Shown here: in pieces, positions 35,445-45,669 of the stretch
Layout of the letters: every line of letters begins with the position of its first letter
Numbering within the stretch: position 1 is the stretch's first letter
Source: Roseibium album
GTDB lineage: Bacteria; Pseudomonadota; Alphaproteobacteria; Rhizobiales; Stappiaceae
NCBI RefSeq assembly: GCF_001404515.1
Contig: NZ_CXWE01000001.1
Location: forward strand, 248,001 to 312,000
Direction: 5' to 3'
Length of the DNA stretch: 64,000 nucleotides
Notes under the pieces: model-generated
Told to the model about the DNA's origin: nothing
What the model saw: only the letters and a program-made list of their open reading frames with translations
Databases searched by the model: none
Position numbers and translations under genes: made by a program

Positions 35445-37046
35445 TCACGCCACGTTGGAAGTATCGGAAAATGAAAGGCTGCCATCGGCCTGATCGTTGA
35501 GCAGCTCGGCCGCAGCTTCTGCTGAGACCGCTTTGGCATACAGGAAACCCTGGCCATAGTGACAACCGCTGGAGCTGAGCGCGTCGTGAACCTCACCCTG
35601 TTCAACGCCCTCGGCAACCGCGTCGATATCGAGCCCCCTGGAAAGCACGAGTACCGCTTCCACGATGGCGGCACACTGCTTGTCCGTCAGCATGCGCTCG
35701 GTAAAGGACTTGTCGATCTTCACCTTCTTGATCGGAAAGTCCCTGAGGTAGCTCAAGGAGGAGTGACCGGCGCCGAAGTCGTCAAGCGCGATAGTAATGC
35801 CCGCTTTGGTGAGCTCGTTCAAAATGCGTTTTGCAGATTCGGGATTTTTCACGAGCGACGTTTCGGTGATCTCCAGAACCAACCGGTCGGCCGGGTAGCC
35901 GGCAGTGTCCAGTATGGTCTGGATCTGCGTCGGCAGAGCCGGGTCCTGCAGCTGAACAGGCGATAGGTTGAACGAAAGATAGAGCTCGTCCGGCCAACTC
36001 CTGGCCGCAGAACAGGCCTGGGCAAGAAGGTGACGCGTCAACTCTGAAATGATGCCGCAGTCTTCAGCGATCGGAATAAATTGCATGGGGGGCACGTCGC
36101 CGAAATCACTGTCCGACCAGCGGGCAAGCCCTTCGAATCCGGCAATCCGTCCCGTGTCCATGTCGAGAATGGGTTGGTAATGTACCTTCACCTCTTCGTT
36201 TTCGATTGCACGACGCAATCTTTGCTCCAGAAGCGTCCTGTGCAGGATGGACGCATCCATATCCACTTCAAAAAAACGATAGGTGGATCTGCCGGAAGAT
36301 TTCGCCCGGTAAAGAGCGATGTCGGCGCGGCGAAGAAGCTCGGTGATGGCATGTCCATCATGCGGGTAGAGGGCGATACCGATACCGGTGCCGATGGAGA
36401 TCTGTCTCTCGCCGAATTCGAAACGTTCGCTGATACGGGTCAGGAGGCGCCGCGCGAAGCCCGAAGCTTCCGACTTGTCTTTGAACACGGGAGAAATGAT
36501 TGCGAATTCGTCTCCACCGAGACGGGCAACAATGCCGTCATTGCCGACGGTTTCGGCCAGGCGCCCGGCAAAGCTGCGCAGCAGGTTGTCGCCGAACGCG
36601 TGGCCGTACACATCGTTGATGGGCTTGAAGCCGTCCAGGTCCAGCATCATGATCGCGCGAAAACAATCGTCCTTCACCTCCCGGCTGAGAACCGCAAATG
36701 CTTCCAGTAACCGGCGGCGGTTGGGAAGACCGGTCAGCGCATCGTGCTGGGCAAGTGCCAGGGCTTCTGAATGTTGGGAAGATCTGGCACTCAGCTCCTT
36801 CCTCAGTCGTCTCGTCGCCCAAATGCCGTAGGTGGTGCCGACAAGCGCGAAGACCATGAAAATGCCCGTCGCAGCGTCGTAGAAAAGATGATTGTTTTCG
36901 TCGTGACCGTCTTCCAGCAGGTGGGGAATGAATTTCAGAGCCGCAAAACTCACAATGGCCGCTGCAAAAAGCGCGGCCAGGGGGCGTGCCATCATTTGGC
37001 TGCCTGCGGCTACCCGGTTTATCACTATTGCGTCCCGATACTTCAT
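35445..37046 (-). CDS. GGDEF-EAL cyclic-di-GMP turnover protein
   Basis: A 533-residue membrane protein with two N-terminal helices (about 18-38 and 58-78), then GGDEF (about 95-255) and EAL (about 275-520). The diguanylate cyclase site is intact (LGGDEFAII) with no RxxD inhibitory site at the usual distance. The EAL motif reads EGLARW, but the other catalytic residues are present: NLSPVQL, LEITET, ALDDFGAGHSSL, KIDKSF, EGVEQ and GQGF. It is therefore probably an active phosphodiesterase or dual enzyme. It lies opposite to and inside the glyQ-glyS interval. Confidence 0.94.
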   Translation of the reverse strand: MKYRDAIVINRVAAGSQMMARPLAALFAAAIVSFAALKFIPHLLEDGHDENNHLFYDAATGIFMVFALVGTTYGIWATRRLRKELSARSSQHSEALALAQHDALTGLPNRRRLLEAFAVLSREVKDDCFRAIMMLDLDGFKPINDVYGHAFGDNLLRSFAGRLAETVGNDGIVARLGGDEFAIISPVFKDKSEASGFARRLLTRISERFEFGERQISIGTGIGIALYPHDGHAITELLRRADIALYRAKSSGRSTYRFFEVDMDASILHRTLLEQRLRRAIENEEVKVHYQPILDMDTGRIAGFEGLARWSDSDFGDVPPMQFIPIAEDCGIISELTRHLLAQACSAARSWPDELYLSFNLSPVQLQDPALPTQIQTILDTAGYPADRLVLEITETSLVKNPESAKRILNELTKAGITIALDDFGAGHSSLSYLRDFPIKKVKIDKSFTERMLTDKQCAAIVEAVLVLSRGLDIDAVAEGVEQGEVHDALSSSGCHYGQGFLYAKAVSAEAAAELLNDQADGSLSFSDTSNVA

Positions 37047-37244
37047 ACTGCTTTGACGAACTCAAAGTTTCGCATGTATTTCTTGAAGAAGAGTGAAGCA
37101 AGAATGAGAAACATTATTGCTATTTATGCGGAGGTGCCGGGCAATCGTTACACCGGAAAAAGGGTGACAAGAGGCTGCTGAATTGCTAACGGACGCACAT
37201 CTGTTTCCGGAAATACCCTACCAAGACCGAAGGCCACAGTTCCC

Positions 37245-39332
37245 ATGCCCGATCTTCTGCTTGAGCTGTTCAGCGAAGAAATTCCGGCCCGTATGCAACG
37301 CAAGGCGGCCGATGAACTGAAATCCCTTGTGACCAATGCTCTGGTGGACTCGGGCCTGCTATATGAGGGCGCCAAGGCGTTTGCGACACCACGTCGCCTG
37401 GCACTTCATGTCGCCGGAGTGCCTGCCGGGTCGGCGGCCAAACGAGAGGAACGCAAGGGACCGCGTGTTGGCGCGCCGGAAAAGGCCGTCGAGGGATTTC
37501 TGCGCGGTGCGGGACTTGCCTCGATTGAAGATGCAACTATCCGCAACGATCCGAAGAAAGGCGATTTTTATGTCGCCGTGATTGAAAAACCGGGCCGTTC
37601 CGCCATCGACATCATTGCCGAATTCATGCCGGGAATTCTGCGCGGGTTCCCCTGGCCGAAATCCATGCGATGGGGCACGACGCCGACGCGCTGGGTCCGT
37701 CCACTGCATTCGATCGTTGCGACCTTCGGGCCGGAAACGGAAGAACCCGACGTTGTGCCGTTTGAGTTCGACGGTATCGTATCGGGTCAGACGACAAGAG
37801 GCCATCGTTTCCTCGCGGATGAAGCGTTTGATGTGCGCCGCTTCGATGATTATGCGACAGGGCTGGAAAAGCACAAGGTTGTGCTGGACTCGGACCGGCG
37901 CAAGGAAATCATCCTGAACGACGCCAAGGATCGTGCGCTGGCTCTTGGTCTGGACCTGGTTGAGGATCCCGGCCTGTTGGAAGAGGTCGCCGGCCTCGTT
38001 GAGTGGCCTGTGGTACTGACCGGCAGCTTCGACGAGGCATTTCTGGAAATTCCGGATGAGTGCATTCAGCTCACCATCCGCGTCAACCAGAAGTGTTTTG
38101 TTCTGAAGAACCCGACAACCGGGCGTCTTGCCAACAGGTTCGTTCTTGTTTCAAACATTCAGGCCGATGACGGTGGCAAGCTGATCGTCGCCGGCAATGA
38201 AAAGGTGATCCGGGCGCGCCTCGCCGATGCCCGCTTCTTCTGGGATACGGACCTGAAGTCAAGCCTGTCTGACAATCTGCCCAGGCTTGCTGATGTGAAA
38301 TTCCATGAAAAGCTCGGCAGTGTCGGAGCCCGTGTAAAGCGCCTTGTTTCTCTGTCCGCCGAGCTCGCGCTGATAGTCGGTGCCGATGCGTTGAAGGCCA
38401 GGCGGGCAGCCGAACTTGCCAAGGCGGACCTTGTGTCCAACATGGTTTTCGAATTCCCGGAACTTCAGGGCCTCATGGGCCGGTACTATGCGACCGCGCA
38501 AGGCGAGGACGCTTCTGTCGCAATCGCAATTGAAGAGCACTACAAGCCACAGGGCCCAAGCGATAACGTACCGACCGATCCGGTAGCAGTCAGTGTCGCA
38601 CTTGCTGAAAAGCTGGACCTGCTGGCTGGCTTTTGGGCCATTGATGAGAAACCGACCGGATCAAAAGATCCATACGCGCTCCGTCGCGCTGCACTCGGGG
38701 TAATCCGGATCGTGCTGGACAACAGCCACAGGATAAGGCTGGGCGATGCGGTTCGTTCGGCGTTGGGCTTGATTGATGTTGACGTGGCTGATGAGGATGC
38801 GCTTGTCGGCGACCTGCTTTCCTTCTTCGGCGATCGGTTGAAGGTGCACCTGAAGGATGAGGGTGCACGCCACGATCTGATCGATGCCGTCTTTGCGCTG
38901 GACGGGCAGGATGATCTTCTGATGGTCGTCAAGCGTGTCGAAGCGCTCGGCAGCTTCGTATCATCCGACGATGGAGCCAACCTGCTCGCAGGTTACAAGC
39001 GTGCGGTCAACATTCTGAAGGCCGAGGAAAAGAAGGATGGCGTGCCGGTGACCGGCAGGCCGCATTCCGATCACTTCCAAGAACAGGCAGAGATAGACCT
39101 TGCTGCCGCGATCGATGCTGCACGGGCCGAGGCTGCCGGGGCCGTTGCCGTTGAAAACTTCGAGGGCGCCATGGAGGCCCTCTCGAAACTCAGGGCTCCG
39201 GTTGACAGGTTCTTTGAAGACATTCTCGTCAATGCCGAGGAGCCCGCACTCCGGATGAACCGATTGCAGCTTCTGGCGGAGATACGTGATGCGACCCATG
39301 TCGTAGCCGACTTTTCCAGGGTGGCTGGATAA
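37245..39332 (+). CDS. glyS: Glycine-tRNA ligase beta subunit
   Basis: A 695-residue tRNA-binding subunit of glycyl-tRNA synthetase. [18 protein letters not shown] is the classical N-terminus; [17 protein letters not shown]-type [20 protein letters not shown]-type [10 protein letters not shown], and VGTVYEK-like [16 protein letters not shown] follow, with an HD-related region ([13 protein letters not shown]) and a C-terminal anticodon-binding helical domain. Length is normal. It is monocistronic or shares an operon only with the GNAT gene 52 bases downstream. Confidence 0.97.
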   Translation: MPDLLLELFSEEIPARMQRKAADELKSLVTNALVDSGLLYEGAKAFATPRRLALHVAGVPAGSAAKREERKGPRVGAPEKAVEGFLRGAGLASIEDATIRNDPKKGDFYVAVIEKPGRSAIDIIAEFMPGILRGFPWPKSMRWGTTPTRWVRPLHSIVATFGPETEEPDVVPFEFDGIVSGQTTRGHRFLADEAFDVRRFDDYATGLEKHKVVLDSDRRKEIILNDAKDRALALGLDLVEDPGLLEEVAGLVEWPVVLTGSFDEAFLEIPDECIQLTIRVNQKCFVLKNPTTGRLANRFVLVSNIQADDGGKLIVAGNEKVIRARLADARFFWDTDLKSSLSDNLPRLADVKFHEKLGSVGARVKRLVSLSAELALIVGADALKARRAAELAKADLVSNMVFEFPELQGLMGRYYATAQGEDASVAIAIEEHYKPQGPSDNVPTDPVAVSVALAEKLDLLAGFWAIDEKPTGSKDPYALRRAALGVIRIVLDNSHRIRLGDAVRSALGLIDVDVADEDALVGDLLSFFGDRLKVHLKDEGARHDLIDAVFALDGQDDLLMVVKRVEALGSFVSSDDGANLLAGYKRAVNILKAEEKKDGVPVTGRPHSDHFQEQAEIDLAAAIDAARAEAAGAVAVENFEGAMEALSKLRAPVDRFFEDILVNAEEPALRMNRLQLLAEIRDATHVVADFSRVAG

Positions 39333-39384
39333 CTCCAGTGTCGCAAGTGTCAGCAGAAGCATTGGATCAGCGAAGGAGATTGCA

Positions 39385-39864
39385 GTGCCGATAGAGGTAC
39401 GGTCCGCTTTGCCGCATGATGCAGAGGCAATGGCCGAATTGCTCAACCGTATTATTTCGGCTGGCGGCACAACTGCCTACCGCCAGCCGTTTGACGGCGC
39501 GGGGATCGTGAGCGAGTTCATTGAGCCGAAACTTGGAATTTGCTGCCACATTGCATCCGACGAACTGGGCACTTGCGGGTTTCAGGCGCTCTTGTGGTGC
39601 GACCCGGATTGGACCGGCCCGGACAAGTTGCCGTCGGACTGGGCTGTGATCGCGACGTATGTTGATCCGGACAGGCATGGAAAAGGGGTTGGACGTGCAC
39701 TTTTTGGCTGCACCTCTGTTGCCGCCAAAAACGCCGGCGTGAGCTACATCGACGCAACGATCCGCAGGGAAAACACCGGCGGGCTCGGCTATTATTCGAG
39801 GATGGGTTTCGTTGATTATCGTTCGGGTGGCGAGAGCGTCTCAAAACGCTTTGCACTGAAGTAG
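39385..39864 (+). CDS. GNAT family N-acetyltransferase
   Basis: A 159-residue acyltransferase. Motif A is VIATYVDPDRHGKGVGRALF (the R/Q-x-x-G-x-G/A acetyl-CoA loop), followed by SYIDATIRRENTGGLGYYSRMGF. The N-terminus (IEVRSALPHDAEAMAELLN) begins a standard GNAT helix. Acceptor unknown. Start is GTG 39385 with AAGGAG seven bases upstream. Probably cotranscribed with glyS. Confidence 0.88.
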   Translation: MPIEVRSALPHDAEAMAELLNRIISAGGTTAYRQPFDGAGIVSEFIEPKLGICCHIASDELGTCGFQALLWCDPDWTGPDKLPSDWAVIATYVDPDRHGKGVGRALFGCTSVAAKNAGVSYIDATIRRENTGGLGYYSRMGFVDYRSGGESVSKRFALK

Positions 39865-40130
39865 GCGCAGTCTTCCGCTGGTCGCATTTTTGTTCGGAAG
39901 GTTACGCCGGTATTGAGTTTCGGCGGGGCCGTTTGCCGCAGATGACCCCGGACAACCGATCCAGGAGAAGGACAGAAGCGTCGGCAAGTCGGTAGCGGTC
40001 TTGCCAAAATGCAACGTAAGCGCGTTAAAATCGGCTCAATGCAAAGATTTGTTGCCTAACTTCACATTCCGGCATTGCAAGCGGTCCCCAACCGTCTATG
40101 TAGAAGACTGAAATCATAAGAAGCAGTTAT

Positions 40131-41174
40131 ATGTGTGAACAAACCAATGCCGCTGGCGCTGAGCCGGAAATTCGAGCGCCACGAGATTGGGTTGCGATTC
40201 TTGCAAACTACCGTGAACCCAGCACGCTACGCAGTTCGTTTGAACTCGTGGTCACGGCGGGACCTTTCATTCTTCTGTGGATTCTGGCCTGGTTGTCGCT
40301 GGATGTCAGCTACTGGCTGACGGCGGCCATTGCCATGGTCAATGCAGCGTTTCTTGTACGCCTTTTTGCGATCCAGCATGATTGCGGGCACGGGTCGTTT
40401 TTCAAGAACCGTACCGTCAGTGACTGGCTTGGCCGGGTCATCGGGGTTCTGACATTGACGCCGTATGATGTCTGGCGGCGGTCACATGCCATGCACCACA
40501 GTTCTTCGGGCAACCTTGGGCGGCGCGGCATGGGGGATATTCATACCCTGACCGTTGCGGAATACAGCGCACTGACACCCCGCAGCCGTTTTAAGTACCG
40601 CGTCTATCGGTCACCATTCGTTTTGTTCGGGCTTGGCCCGGCCTATACGTTCTTTCTGGAGAACCGTCTTCCCTTCGGTTTCATGGCCAACGCGAAATTC
40701 TGGCTCTATGCCATGACAACCAACGCCGCAATCTTTGTCGGCCTTGCACTAATTCTGGTGTTCGGTGGCTGGATGCCGATCCTGCTGATCTTTTTGCCAA
40801 CGACCATTCTTGCTGCGACGGTCGGCGTATGGCTGTTTTATGTGCAGCATCAATTCGAAACGACACATTGGGACACGGAAGAAGACTGGCAGCTGCATGA
40901 TGCAGCGCTGTTCGGAAGTTCCCACTATGTGTTGCCGCCCGTGCTGCAATGGTCAGTTGCCAATATCGGCATCCACCATGTCCATCACCTCAACAGCCGG
41001 ATCCCCTTCTATCGGCTGCCGGAAGTTCTTCGGGATCACAAGGATCTGGCAGACCGCAATTGCATGACGATCCGTCAGAGCATTGCCAGTATCCGTCTCC
41101 ATCTTTGGGATGAAAAGTCCAGACGGTTGCTGTCATTTTCCCAGGCAAAGCCGCTGCTTCACTCGGCCGGTTGA
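40131..41174 (+). CDS. Membrane fatty acid desaturase
   Basis: A 347-residue acyl-lipid desaturase-type di-iron membrane enzyme. Three histidine boxes are present: HDCGH (83-87), HAMHH (119-123) and HHVHH (near 284-288), with four or more membrane helices and QHQFETTHW before the third box, typical of omega-6/delta-12-like bacterial desaturases. It introduces a double bond into fatty acids of membrane lipids, which would alter fluidity. Position specificity is not determinable. It stands alone, convergent with the MFS gene. Confidence 0.93.
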   Translation: MCEQTNAAGAEPEIRAPRDWVAILANYREPSTLRSSFELVVTAGPFILLWILAWLSLDVSYWLTAAIAMVNAAFLVRLFAIQHDCGHGSFFKNRTVSDWLGRVIGVLTLTPYDVWRRSHAMHHSSSGNLGRRGMGDIHTLTVAEYSALTPRSRFKYRVYRSPFVLFGLGPAYTFFLENRLPFGFMANAKFWLYAMTTNAAIFVGLALILVFGGWMPILLIFLPTTILAATVGVWLFYVQHQFETTHWDTEEDWQLHDAALFGSSHYVLPPVLQWSVANIGIHHVHHLNSRIPFYRLPEVLRDHKDLADRNCMTIRQSIASIRLHLWDEKSRRLLSFSQAKPLLHSAG

Positions 41175-41245
41175 TTTAACCGGTCTTTGATTTCCGATGC
41201 GCACCGCTGATCTATCAGTGCGGGACATTAATGGCACGTTGCGTT

Positions 41246-42481
41246 TCACTCCGCAGCCTGTTGAGCCAGTCTGGGCACCGGTCTTTCCTCAATTGGCCAG
41301 TGAATGATTGCGGCCAGAATTCCCAGCACGATGGCGCACCACCAGATGGCGTCGTACGAACCTGTTTCGTCGTAGAGTTTGCCCCCCAGCCAGACACCGA
41401 GAAATGCCCCGATCTGATGCGACAGGAACACGAATCCGAAAAGTGTAGCCATGTAGCGGGGCCCGAACATGACCGCCACGAGGCCGGATGTCAGTGGAAT
41501 GGTCGAGAGCCACAACAACCCCATCACGGCTGAAAAAACCAGGACGGAAGCCGGCGTTATCGGCAACATGATGAACGCGAAGATTGCGATGGCCCGTCCA
41601 AGATAAATAAGGGACAGCAGGATCGGTTTGGAATGCCGCCCGCCGGCATAACCCGATGCGAGGGAGCCGACGATGTTGAAGAGGCCGATAAATGCCAGCG
41701 CCCAGCCCCCGAGCGCAGTTCCCAGCCCCAGATCGGCGATGTATGGCGGCAAGTGCACGGTAATGAATGCGACGTGAAAACCGCAGACGAAAAATCCGGT
41801 TGTCAGCAGGATGAAGCCTCGCGTTCCGAATGCTTCCGCGACGGCGTCCGTGAGCTTCTGATCGCCGGCAGTACCGCTTGCCGCCGATTGTTCCGGTTTT
41901 CCCCTCAGCGCCACCGCCAGGAGAGGAAGGGTTGCAATGAGTCCGGTGAATACGAGTAGCGTGGTTTGCCATCCGATGCTTTCGATAAGCGCAGCACCTA
42001 GCGGGTTGAACAGGAACTGACCGAGCGAACCCGAGGCGGTGCCGATGCCGAACGCAAGAGACCGCTGTTCGGGAGAAACGGTTCGTCCGAAGGCTGCCAG
42101 CACAAGCGAGAAGGATGAAAAGGCTATTCCGAGTCCGATCAGAACACCTGCGGACAAATGCAGTGCAAGGGCGCTCTGCGCATCGATCATCATGAGAAGT
42201 CCGGCTGCGTAGAGTACTGCACCAAGGGCCATTGATTTCCATGTGCCGAAGCGGTCTGCCATCATGCCCGAGACCGGCTGACCTATGCCCCAAACCAGGT
42301 TTTGAATGGCAATCGCCAGCGCGAAGACCTCGCGGCTCCAGCCCTGCGCCTCGGTCATTGGCAGGAAAAACAGTCCCATGGCGGAGCGTGGTCCGAACGA
42401 GATCATGGCAATCAGGCAACCGCAGACAATCACCAGCGGTATGTTCGGTCTCGAGAGGGCCCTGGTTTGAGCTGCTGTCAT
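41246..42481 (-). CDS. MFS transporter
   Basis: A 411-residue major facilitator with 12 membrane helices in two six-helix halves. Motif A-like GMMADRFGTWKSMALGAVLY lies between helices 2 and 3, GIGTASGSLGQFLFNPLGAAL is the helix 4-5 motif, and SGYAGGRHSKPILLSLIYLG is the repeat in the second half. The group resembles monocarboxylate/oxalate-formate type transporters. Substrate unknown. The ATG at 42481 begins the normal N-terminus; the frame upstream is implausible. Confidence 0.9.
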   Translation of the reverse strand: MTAAQTRALSRPNIPLVIVCGCLIAMISFGPRSAMGLFFLPMTEAQGWSREVFALAIAIQNLVWGIGQPVSGMMADRFGTWKSMALGAVLYAAGLLMMIDAQSALALHLSAGVLIGLGIAFSSFSLVLAAFGRTVSPEQRSLAFGIGTASGSLGQFLFNPLGAALIESIGWQTTLLVFTGLIATLPLLAVALRGKPEQSAASGTAGDQKLTDAVAEAFGTRGFILLTTGFFVCGFHVAFITVHLPPYIADLGLGTALGGWALAFIGLFNIVGSLASGYAGGRHSKPILLSLIYLGRAIAIFAFIMLPITPASVLVFSAVMGLLWLSTIPLTSGLVAVMFGPRYMATLFGFVFLSHQIGAFLGVWLGGKLYDETGSYDAIWWCAIVLGILAAIIHWPIEERPVPRLAQQAAE

Positions 42482-42763
42482 CGGATGCCTCGTTTTTGGT
42501 TGATTAAGAAATAGCGGCATACGCAAATTGGTAAAACGCGAAATTTTGATCGATGGATCACAAAATGGAATGCATGATCGCAGTGGTGAGCGCACATGCT
42601 GCAGCAGAGCGCACAAAGATTAGCCAGCTAGGATCAGGTCGAAAAAAAGCAGCGCCCAAGCCTATGAAATCAAAACGCAAAATCTGAAAAACCAAAAAAT
42701 GGTGCGAAAGTGATGGATTTTTTGTCGTGATCCGCTTATATAAACTCTGAAAGAGCAAAAGGT

Positions 42764-42789
42764 CAGGGCCGTTGGGCCTGTTTTCTTTT
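42764..42789 (+). terminator. Terminator-like hairpin upstream of nadA
   Basis: A 7-bp stem (C-A-G-G-x-C-C / G-G-x-C-C-T-G, one mismatch) at 42764-42780 with a GTT loop, followed by TTTTCTTTT. It could end an unannotated short plus-strand transcript or shield nadA from read-through. If an upstream promoter serves nadA, it would be an attenuator. Confidence 0.5.
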
Positions 42790-42794
42790 GCATT

Positions 42795-42819
42795 TGATTT
42801 GCTCAAGTTGAGTATAAAT
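42795..42819 (+). promoter_or_regulatory. Candidate operator overlapping the nadA promoter
   Basis: An imperfect palindrome centred on G42807 (CTCAA-G-TTGAG core, with flanking TTTG and TATAA) overlaps the best -10, TATAAA (42813-42818). A repressor bound there would block RNA polymerase. The position in front of nadABC and a nearby nadQ gene make NadQ the likeliest binder; this is inference, since I cannot confirm the NadQ site sequence. Confidence 0.5.
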
Positions 42820-42868
42820 AATCTGTGAGCTGAAACACCGGTTTCAGCCTGCTTACAGGAGGGGCGCC

Positions 42869-43951
42869 ATGACCGTTGCCCAGACAGCCTATTCGGTATC
42901 CGAACCCATCACGACTGGTCTGACAGCGCTGGAACGCTTCGGACATGTGGAGCGTCCGGACTTGCGCTACACGCCCGAAATAGCCGAAGCGACGGCGCCG
43001 ATCTTCGAGAAGGTCAAGCACTTCATCCCGGCCATCGAATGGGCCGCGCTCGCACCGACGATCCATGCGATCAACAAGCTGAAAAAAGAGCGCAACGCGG
43101 TGATTCTCGCGCATAACTACATGACGCCGGACATCTATCACGGTGTAGCCGACATTTTCGGTGACAGCCTTCAACTCGCCATCGAGGCGACCCGAACGGA
43201 TGCGGAGGTTATCGTCCAGTGCGGTGTGCATTTCATGGCGGAAACCTCGAAGATTCTCAGCCCTGAAAAGACGGTTCTGATCCCTGACATGCGAGCCGGT
43301 TGTTCTCTGGCGGAATCCATCACCGGAGCGGACGTTCGCGCCCTGCGGGAACGCAATCCCGGTGTTCCGATCATCACCTATGTCAACACATCGGCCGAGG
43401 TGAAAGCCGAATGTGATATCTGCTGTACGTCTTCCAACGCCTTGCAGGTGGTCGAAAGTTTCGGCGTTGACAGGGTTTTCCTTGTTCCGGACAAGTATCT
43501 GGCTGCCAATGTCGGCAAGAAAACAGATGTCGAAGTGTTGGTCTGGGACGGTGCCTGTGAGGTTCATGAGCGCTTCACCGCCGAAGAACTTCGCGACTAT
43601 CGCAGGATCGAGCCTGATGTGAAAATCATCGCTCATCCGGAATGCCCGCCGGAAGTTGTTGCCGAAGCCGACTTTGCCGGCTCGACCGCTCATATGATCG
43701 ACTGGGTCAAGACAAGGCGGCCGGAAAAGGTGATGATGGTCACCGAATGTTCGATGGCGGACAATATCGCCAGCGAGACCCCCGATGTGAATTACATCCG
43801 GCCGTGCAACCTGTGTCCGCACATGAAACGCATCACGCTTGGCAAGATTCTCGACAGCCTTGTCGAGATGAAAGAGGAAGTTGTGGTCGATCCGGTAGTC
43901 GCAGATCGCGCACGCACGGCAGTTGAACGGATGATCAACTTGAAAATCTGA
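42869..43951 (+). CDS. nadA: Quinolinate synthase NadA
   Basis: A 360-residue 4Fe-4S enzyme that condenses iminoaspartate with dihydroxyacetone phosphate to quinolinate, the second step of de novo NAD synthesis. [20 protein letters not shown] and [10 protein letters not shown] are diagnostic. Cluster ligand cysteines lie in [23 protein letters not shown] and [14 protein letters not shown], and HPECPPEVV is conserved. AGGAGG before the ATG gives a strong ribosome site. First gene of the nadABC operon. Confidence 0.97.
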   Translation: MTVAQTAYSVSEPITTGLTALERFGHVERPDLRYTPEIAEATAPIFEKVKHFIPAIEWAALAPTIHAINKLKKERNAVILAHNYMTPDIYHGVADIFGDSLQLAIEATRTDAEVIVQCGVHFMAETSKILSPEKTVLIPDMRAGCSLAESITGADVRALRERNPGVPIITYVNTSAEVKAECDICCTSSNALQVVESFGVDRVFLVPDKYLAANVGKKTDVEVLVWDGACEVHERFTAEELRDYRRIEPDVKIIAHPECPPEVVAEADFAGSTAHMIDWVKTRRPEKVMMVTECSMADNIASETPDVNYIRPCNLCPHMKRITLGKILDSLVEMKEEVVVDPVVADRARTAVERMINLKI

Positions 43952-43981
43952 CCGTCTTCGGTCTAAACCGCACGAAGCATG

Positions 43982-44020
43982 CTTCCGGACCCGGGACTCT
44001 TCCTGGTCCGGAGGTTTTTC
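43982..44020 (+). terminator. Terminator-like hairpin between nadA and nadB
   Basis: TCCGGACC (43984-43991) and GGTCCGGA (44005-44012) are exact reverse complements separated by 13 bases, extendable by two pairs, and followed by GGTTTTTC. It may cause partial termination or processing inside the operon, giving more nadA than nadB/nadC. nadB starts 42 bases later. Confidence 0.55.
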
Positions 44021-44053
44021 GGGCAATGCCCAATCTGTTCCAGGAAGATTCCA

Positions 44054-45655
44054 ATGGCCGTGTCGGTTGATGATTTTGCACCTGACTATATCGGCAAGGA
44101 TGTGGATGATGTCGTCATCTTGGGAGGCGGGCTTGCCGGCCTTTTCTGCGCGCTCAAACTCAGCCCCAGACCCGTTACTGTCATTACCAATGCTCCGATC
44201 GGACAGGGGGCATCTTCCGCCTGGGCTCAGGGCGGTATTGCGGCGGCCATATCGGAACAGGATTCGGTAGAAGAGCACAGGGATGACACGCTGGCCGCCG
44301 GCGGTGGTATTTGCGAGCCCAAGATCGTCGACCAGATGACCCGTGAAGGAAGCGACCGGGTTCACGACCTCCTGTCCTATGGCGTTCCATTCGACCAGGA
44401 CCTGGAAGGTCGCCTGCAGCTTTCCCGCGAGGCGGCTCATTCGCAAAGCCGTGTCGTGCGCGTTCGTGGCGACATGGCTGGCAAGGCCATCATGGATGCG
44501 TTGACGACAGCCGTGCGGAACACACCTTCGATCCGTGTGCTGGAAGGATACATCGGCGAAAGTTTTCTGGGTGAAGGCCGCTATGTCACCGGCGTTCTCG
44601 TCCGTCGCCGGGGCGGTATTTCGCGTCTTGCCTTTCCGGCCAAGGCAGTTGTCCTCGCCTCCGGTGGGGTTGGCCATCTATACGGCTTGACCACGAACCC
44701 GCACGAGGCCAACGGTCATGGACTGGCGATGGCTGCTCGGGCAGGCGCCGTGATTGCCGACGCAGAATTCGTTCAGTTCCACCCGACCGCACTGGATGTC
44801 GGCAAGGATCCGGCACCATTGGCAACCGAAGCCCTGCGTGGCGAGGGTGCTCTTCTTGTCGACAAGGCCGGAAACCGCTTCATGGAAGGGGTACATCGGG
44901 ATATGGAGCTTGCGCCACGCGACATAGTTGCCCGGGCGATCCACGGGCAAATCCTGGAAGGCCGCGGTGCGTATCTCGACTGCAGGCAAGCCATCGGTTC
45001 GAACTTCAGGGAAGAGTTTCCGACAGTCCATGCGGCAGTAAGTGCGGCGGGCATCGATCCGGAAAAGGATCTCATACCGGTTGCGCCGGCGGAACATTAT
45101 CACATGGGCGGTGTCTTGACGGATGCGAACGGCCGGACGTCCCTCGACGGTCTTTGGGCCGCGGGAGAAGTGGCCTCGACCGGCGCCCACGGAGCGAACC
45201 GGCTCGCGTCAAACTCACTTCTGGAGGCGGTTGTTTTCGCAGCGCGCATTGCCGAGGACATACAGGGCCTCATGCCAACGCCGCGCAGCGCGTTTTGGGA
45301 CAAGATGGACGATGCCCCGGGACTGCCAAGCCAGCGAAACGTTGAAGAACGAGACGCCATCAGCGTTCTCAGAACAACTTTGTCGAACAACGTCGGTGTG
45401 TTGCGCGATGCAGCCGGTCTCAGAACGGCACTGGCCGATATTGCCAATGCGGAAAAGATCTGTGTCCGGCGATCGATCAAGAACATGATGATTTCTGGCA
45501 AGATCATTGCCGCGGCGGCATTGAAGCGCGAGGAAAGCCGTGGTGGCCACTTTCGCAAGGACTTCCCGCAGGAAAATCCGGCTATGGCCAAAAGATCTTA
45601 TACCAGTCTGGAAGAGGTCGAGGCGATTTCAGCCGAGGCACTTGAGACGGCTTGA
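44054..45655 (+). CDS. nadB: L-aspartate oxidase NadB
   Basis: A 533-residue FAD enzyme that oxidises aspartate to iminoaspartate, the first step of de novo NAD synthesis. FAD-binding [19 protein letters not shown] (residues 17-36), [21 protein letters not shown], and [20 protein letters not shown] are diagnostic of NadB rather than of succinate dehydrogenase flavoprotein. The ATG at 44054 follows AGGAAG; an in-frame ATG at 43979 lies in the preceding hairpin. nadC follows after 14 bases. Confidence 0.96.
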   Translation: MAVSVDDFAPDYIGKDVDDVVILGGGLAGLFCALKLSPRPVTVITNAPIGQGASSAWAQGGIAAAISEQDSVEEHRDDTLAAGGGICEPKIVDQMTREGSDRVHDLLSYGVPFDQDLEGRLQLSREAAHSQSRVVRVRGDMAGKAIMDALTTAVRNTPSIRVLEGYIGESFLGEGRYVTGVLVRRRGGISRLAFPAKAVVLASGGVGHLYGLTTNPHEANGHGLAMAARAGAVIADAEFVQFHPTALDVGKDPAPLATEALRGEGALLVDKAGNRFMEGVHRDMELAPRDIVARAIHGQILEGRGAYLDCRQAIGSNFREEFPTVHAAVSAAGIDPEKDLIPVAPAEHYHMGGVLTDANGRTSLDGLWAAGEVASTGAHGANRLASNSLLEAVVFAARIAEDIQGLMPTPRSAFWDKMDDAPGLPSQRNVEERDAISVLRTTLSNNVGVLRDAAGLRTALADIANAEKICVRRSIKNMMISGKIIAAAALKREESRGGHFRKDFPQENPAMAKRSYTSLEEVEAISAEALETA

Positions 45656-45669
45656 GCGGAATCGAGTAA

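Larger units (their letters stand above)
42482..42868. other. Divergent control region between MFS gene and nadA
   Basis: No gene is accepted in this 387-base stretch. It holds a terminator-like hairpin (42764-42789), a candidate operator over a promoter (42795-42819) and a second inverted repeat, GCTGAAAC/GTTTCAGC (42829-42848), just before the nadA ribosome site. A minus-strand frame of 82 codons ends inside this AT-rich segment and is rejected. Confidence 0.5.

Noticed and set aside
42558..42806. 82-codon minus-strand frame upstream of nadA
   Set aside because: It overlaps the terminator-like hairpin and control region of nadA and has no ribosome site or family.
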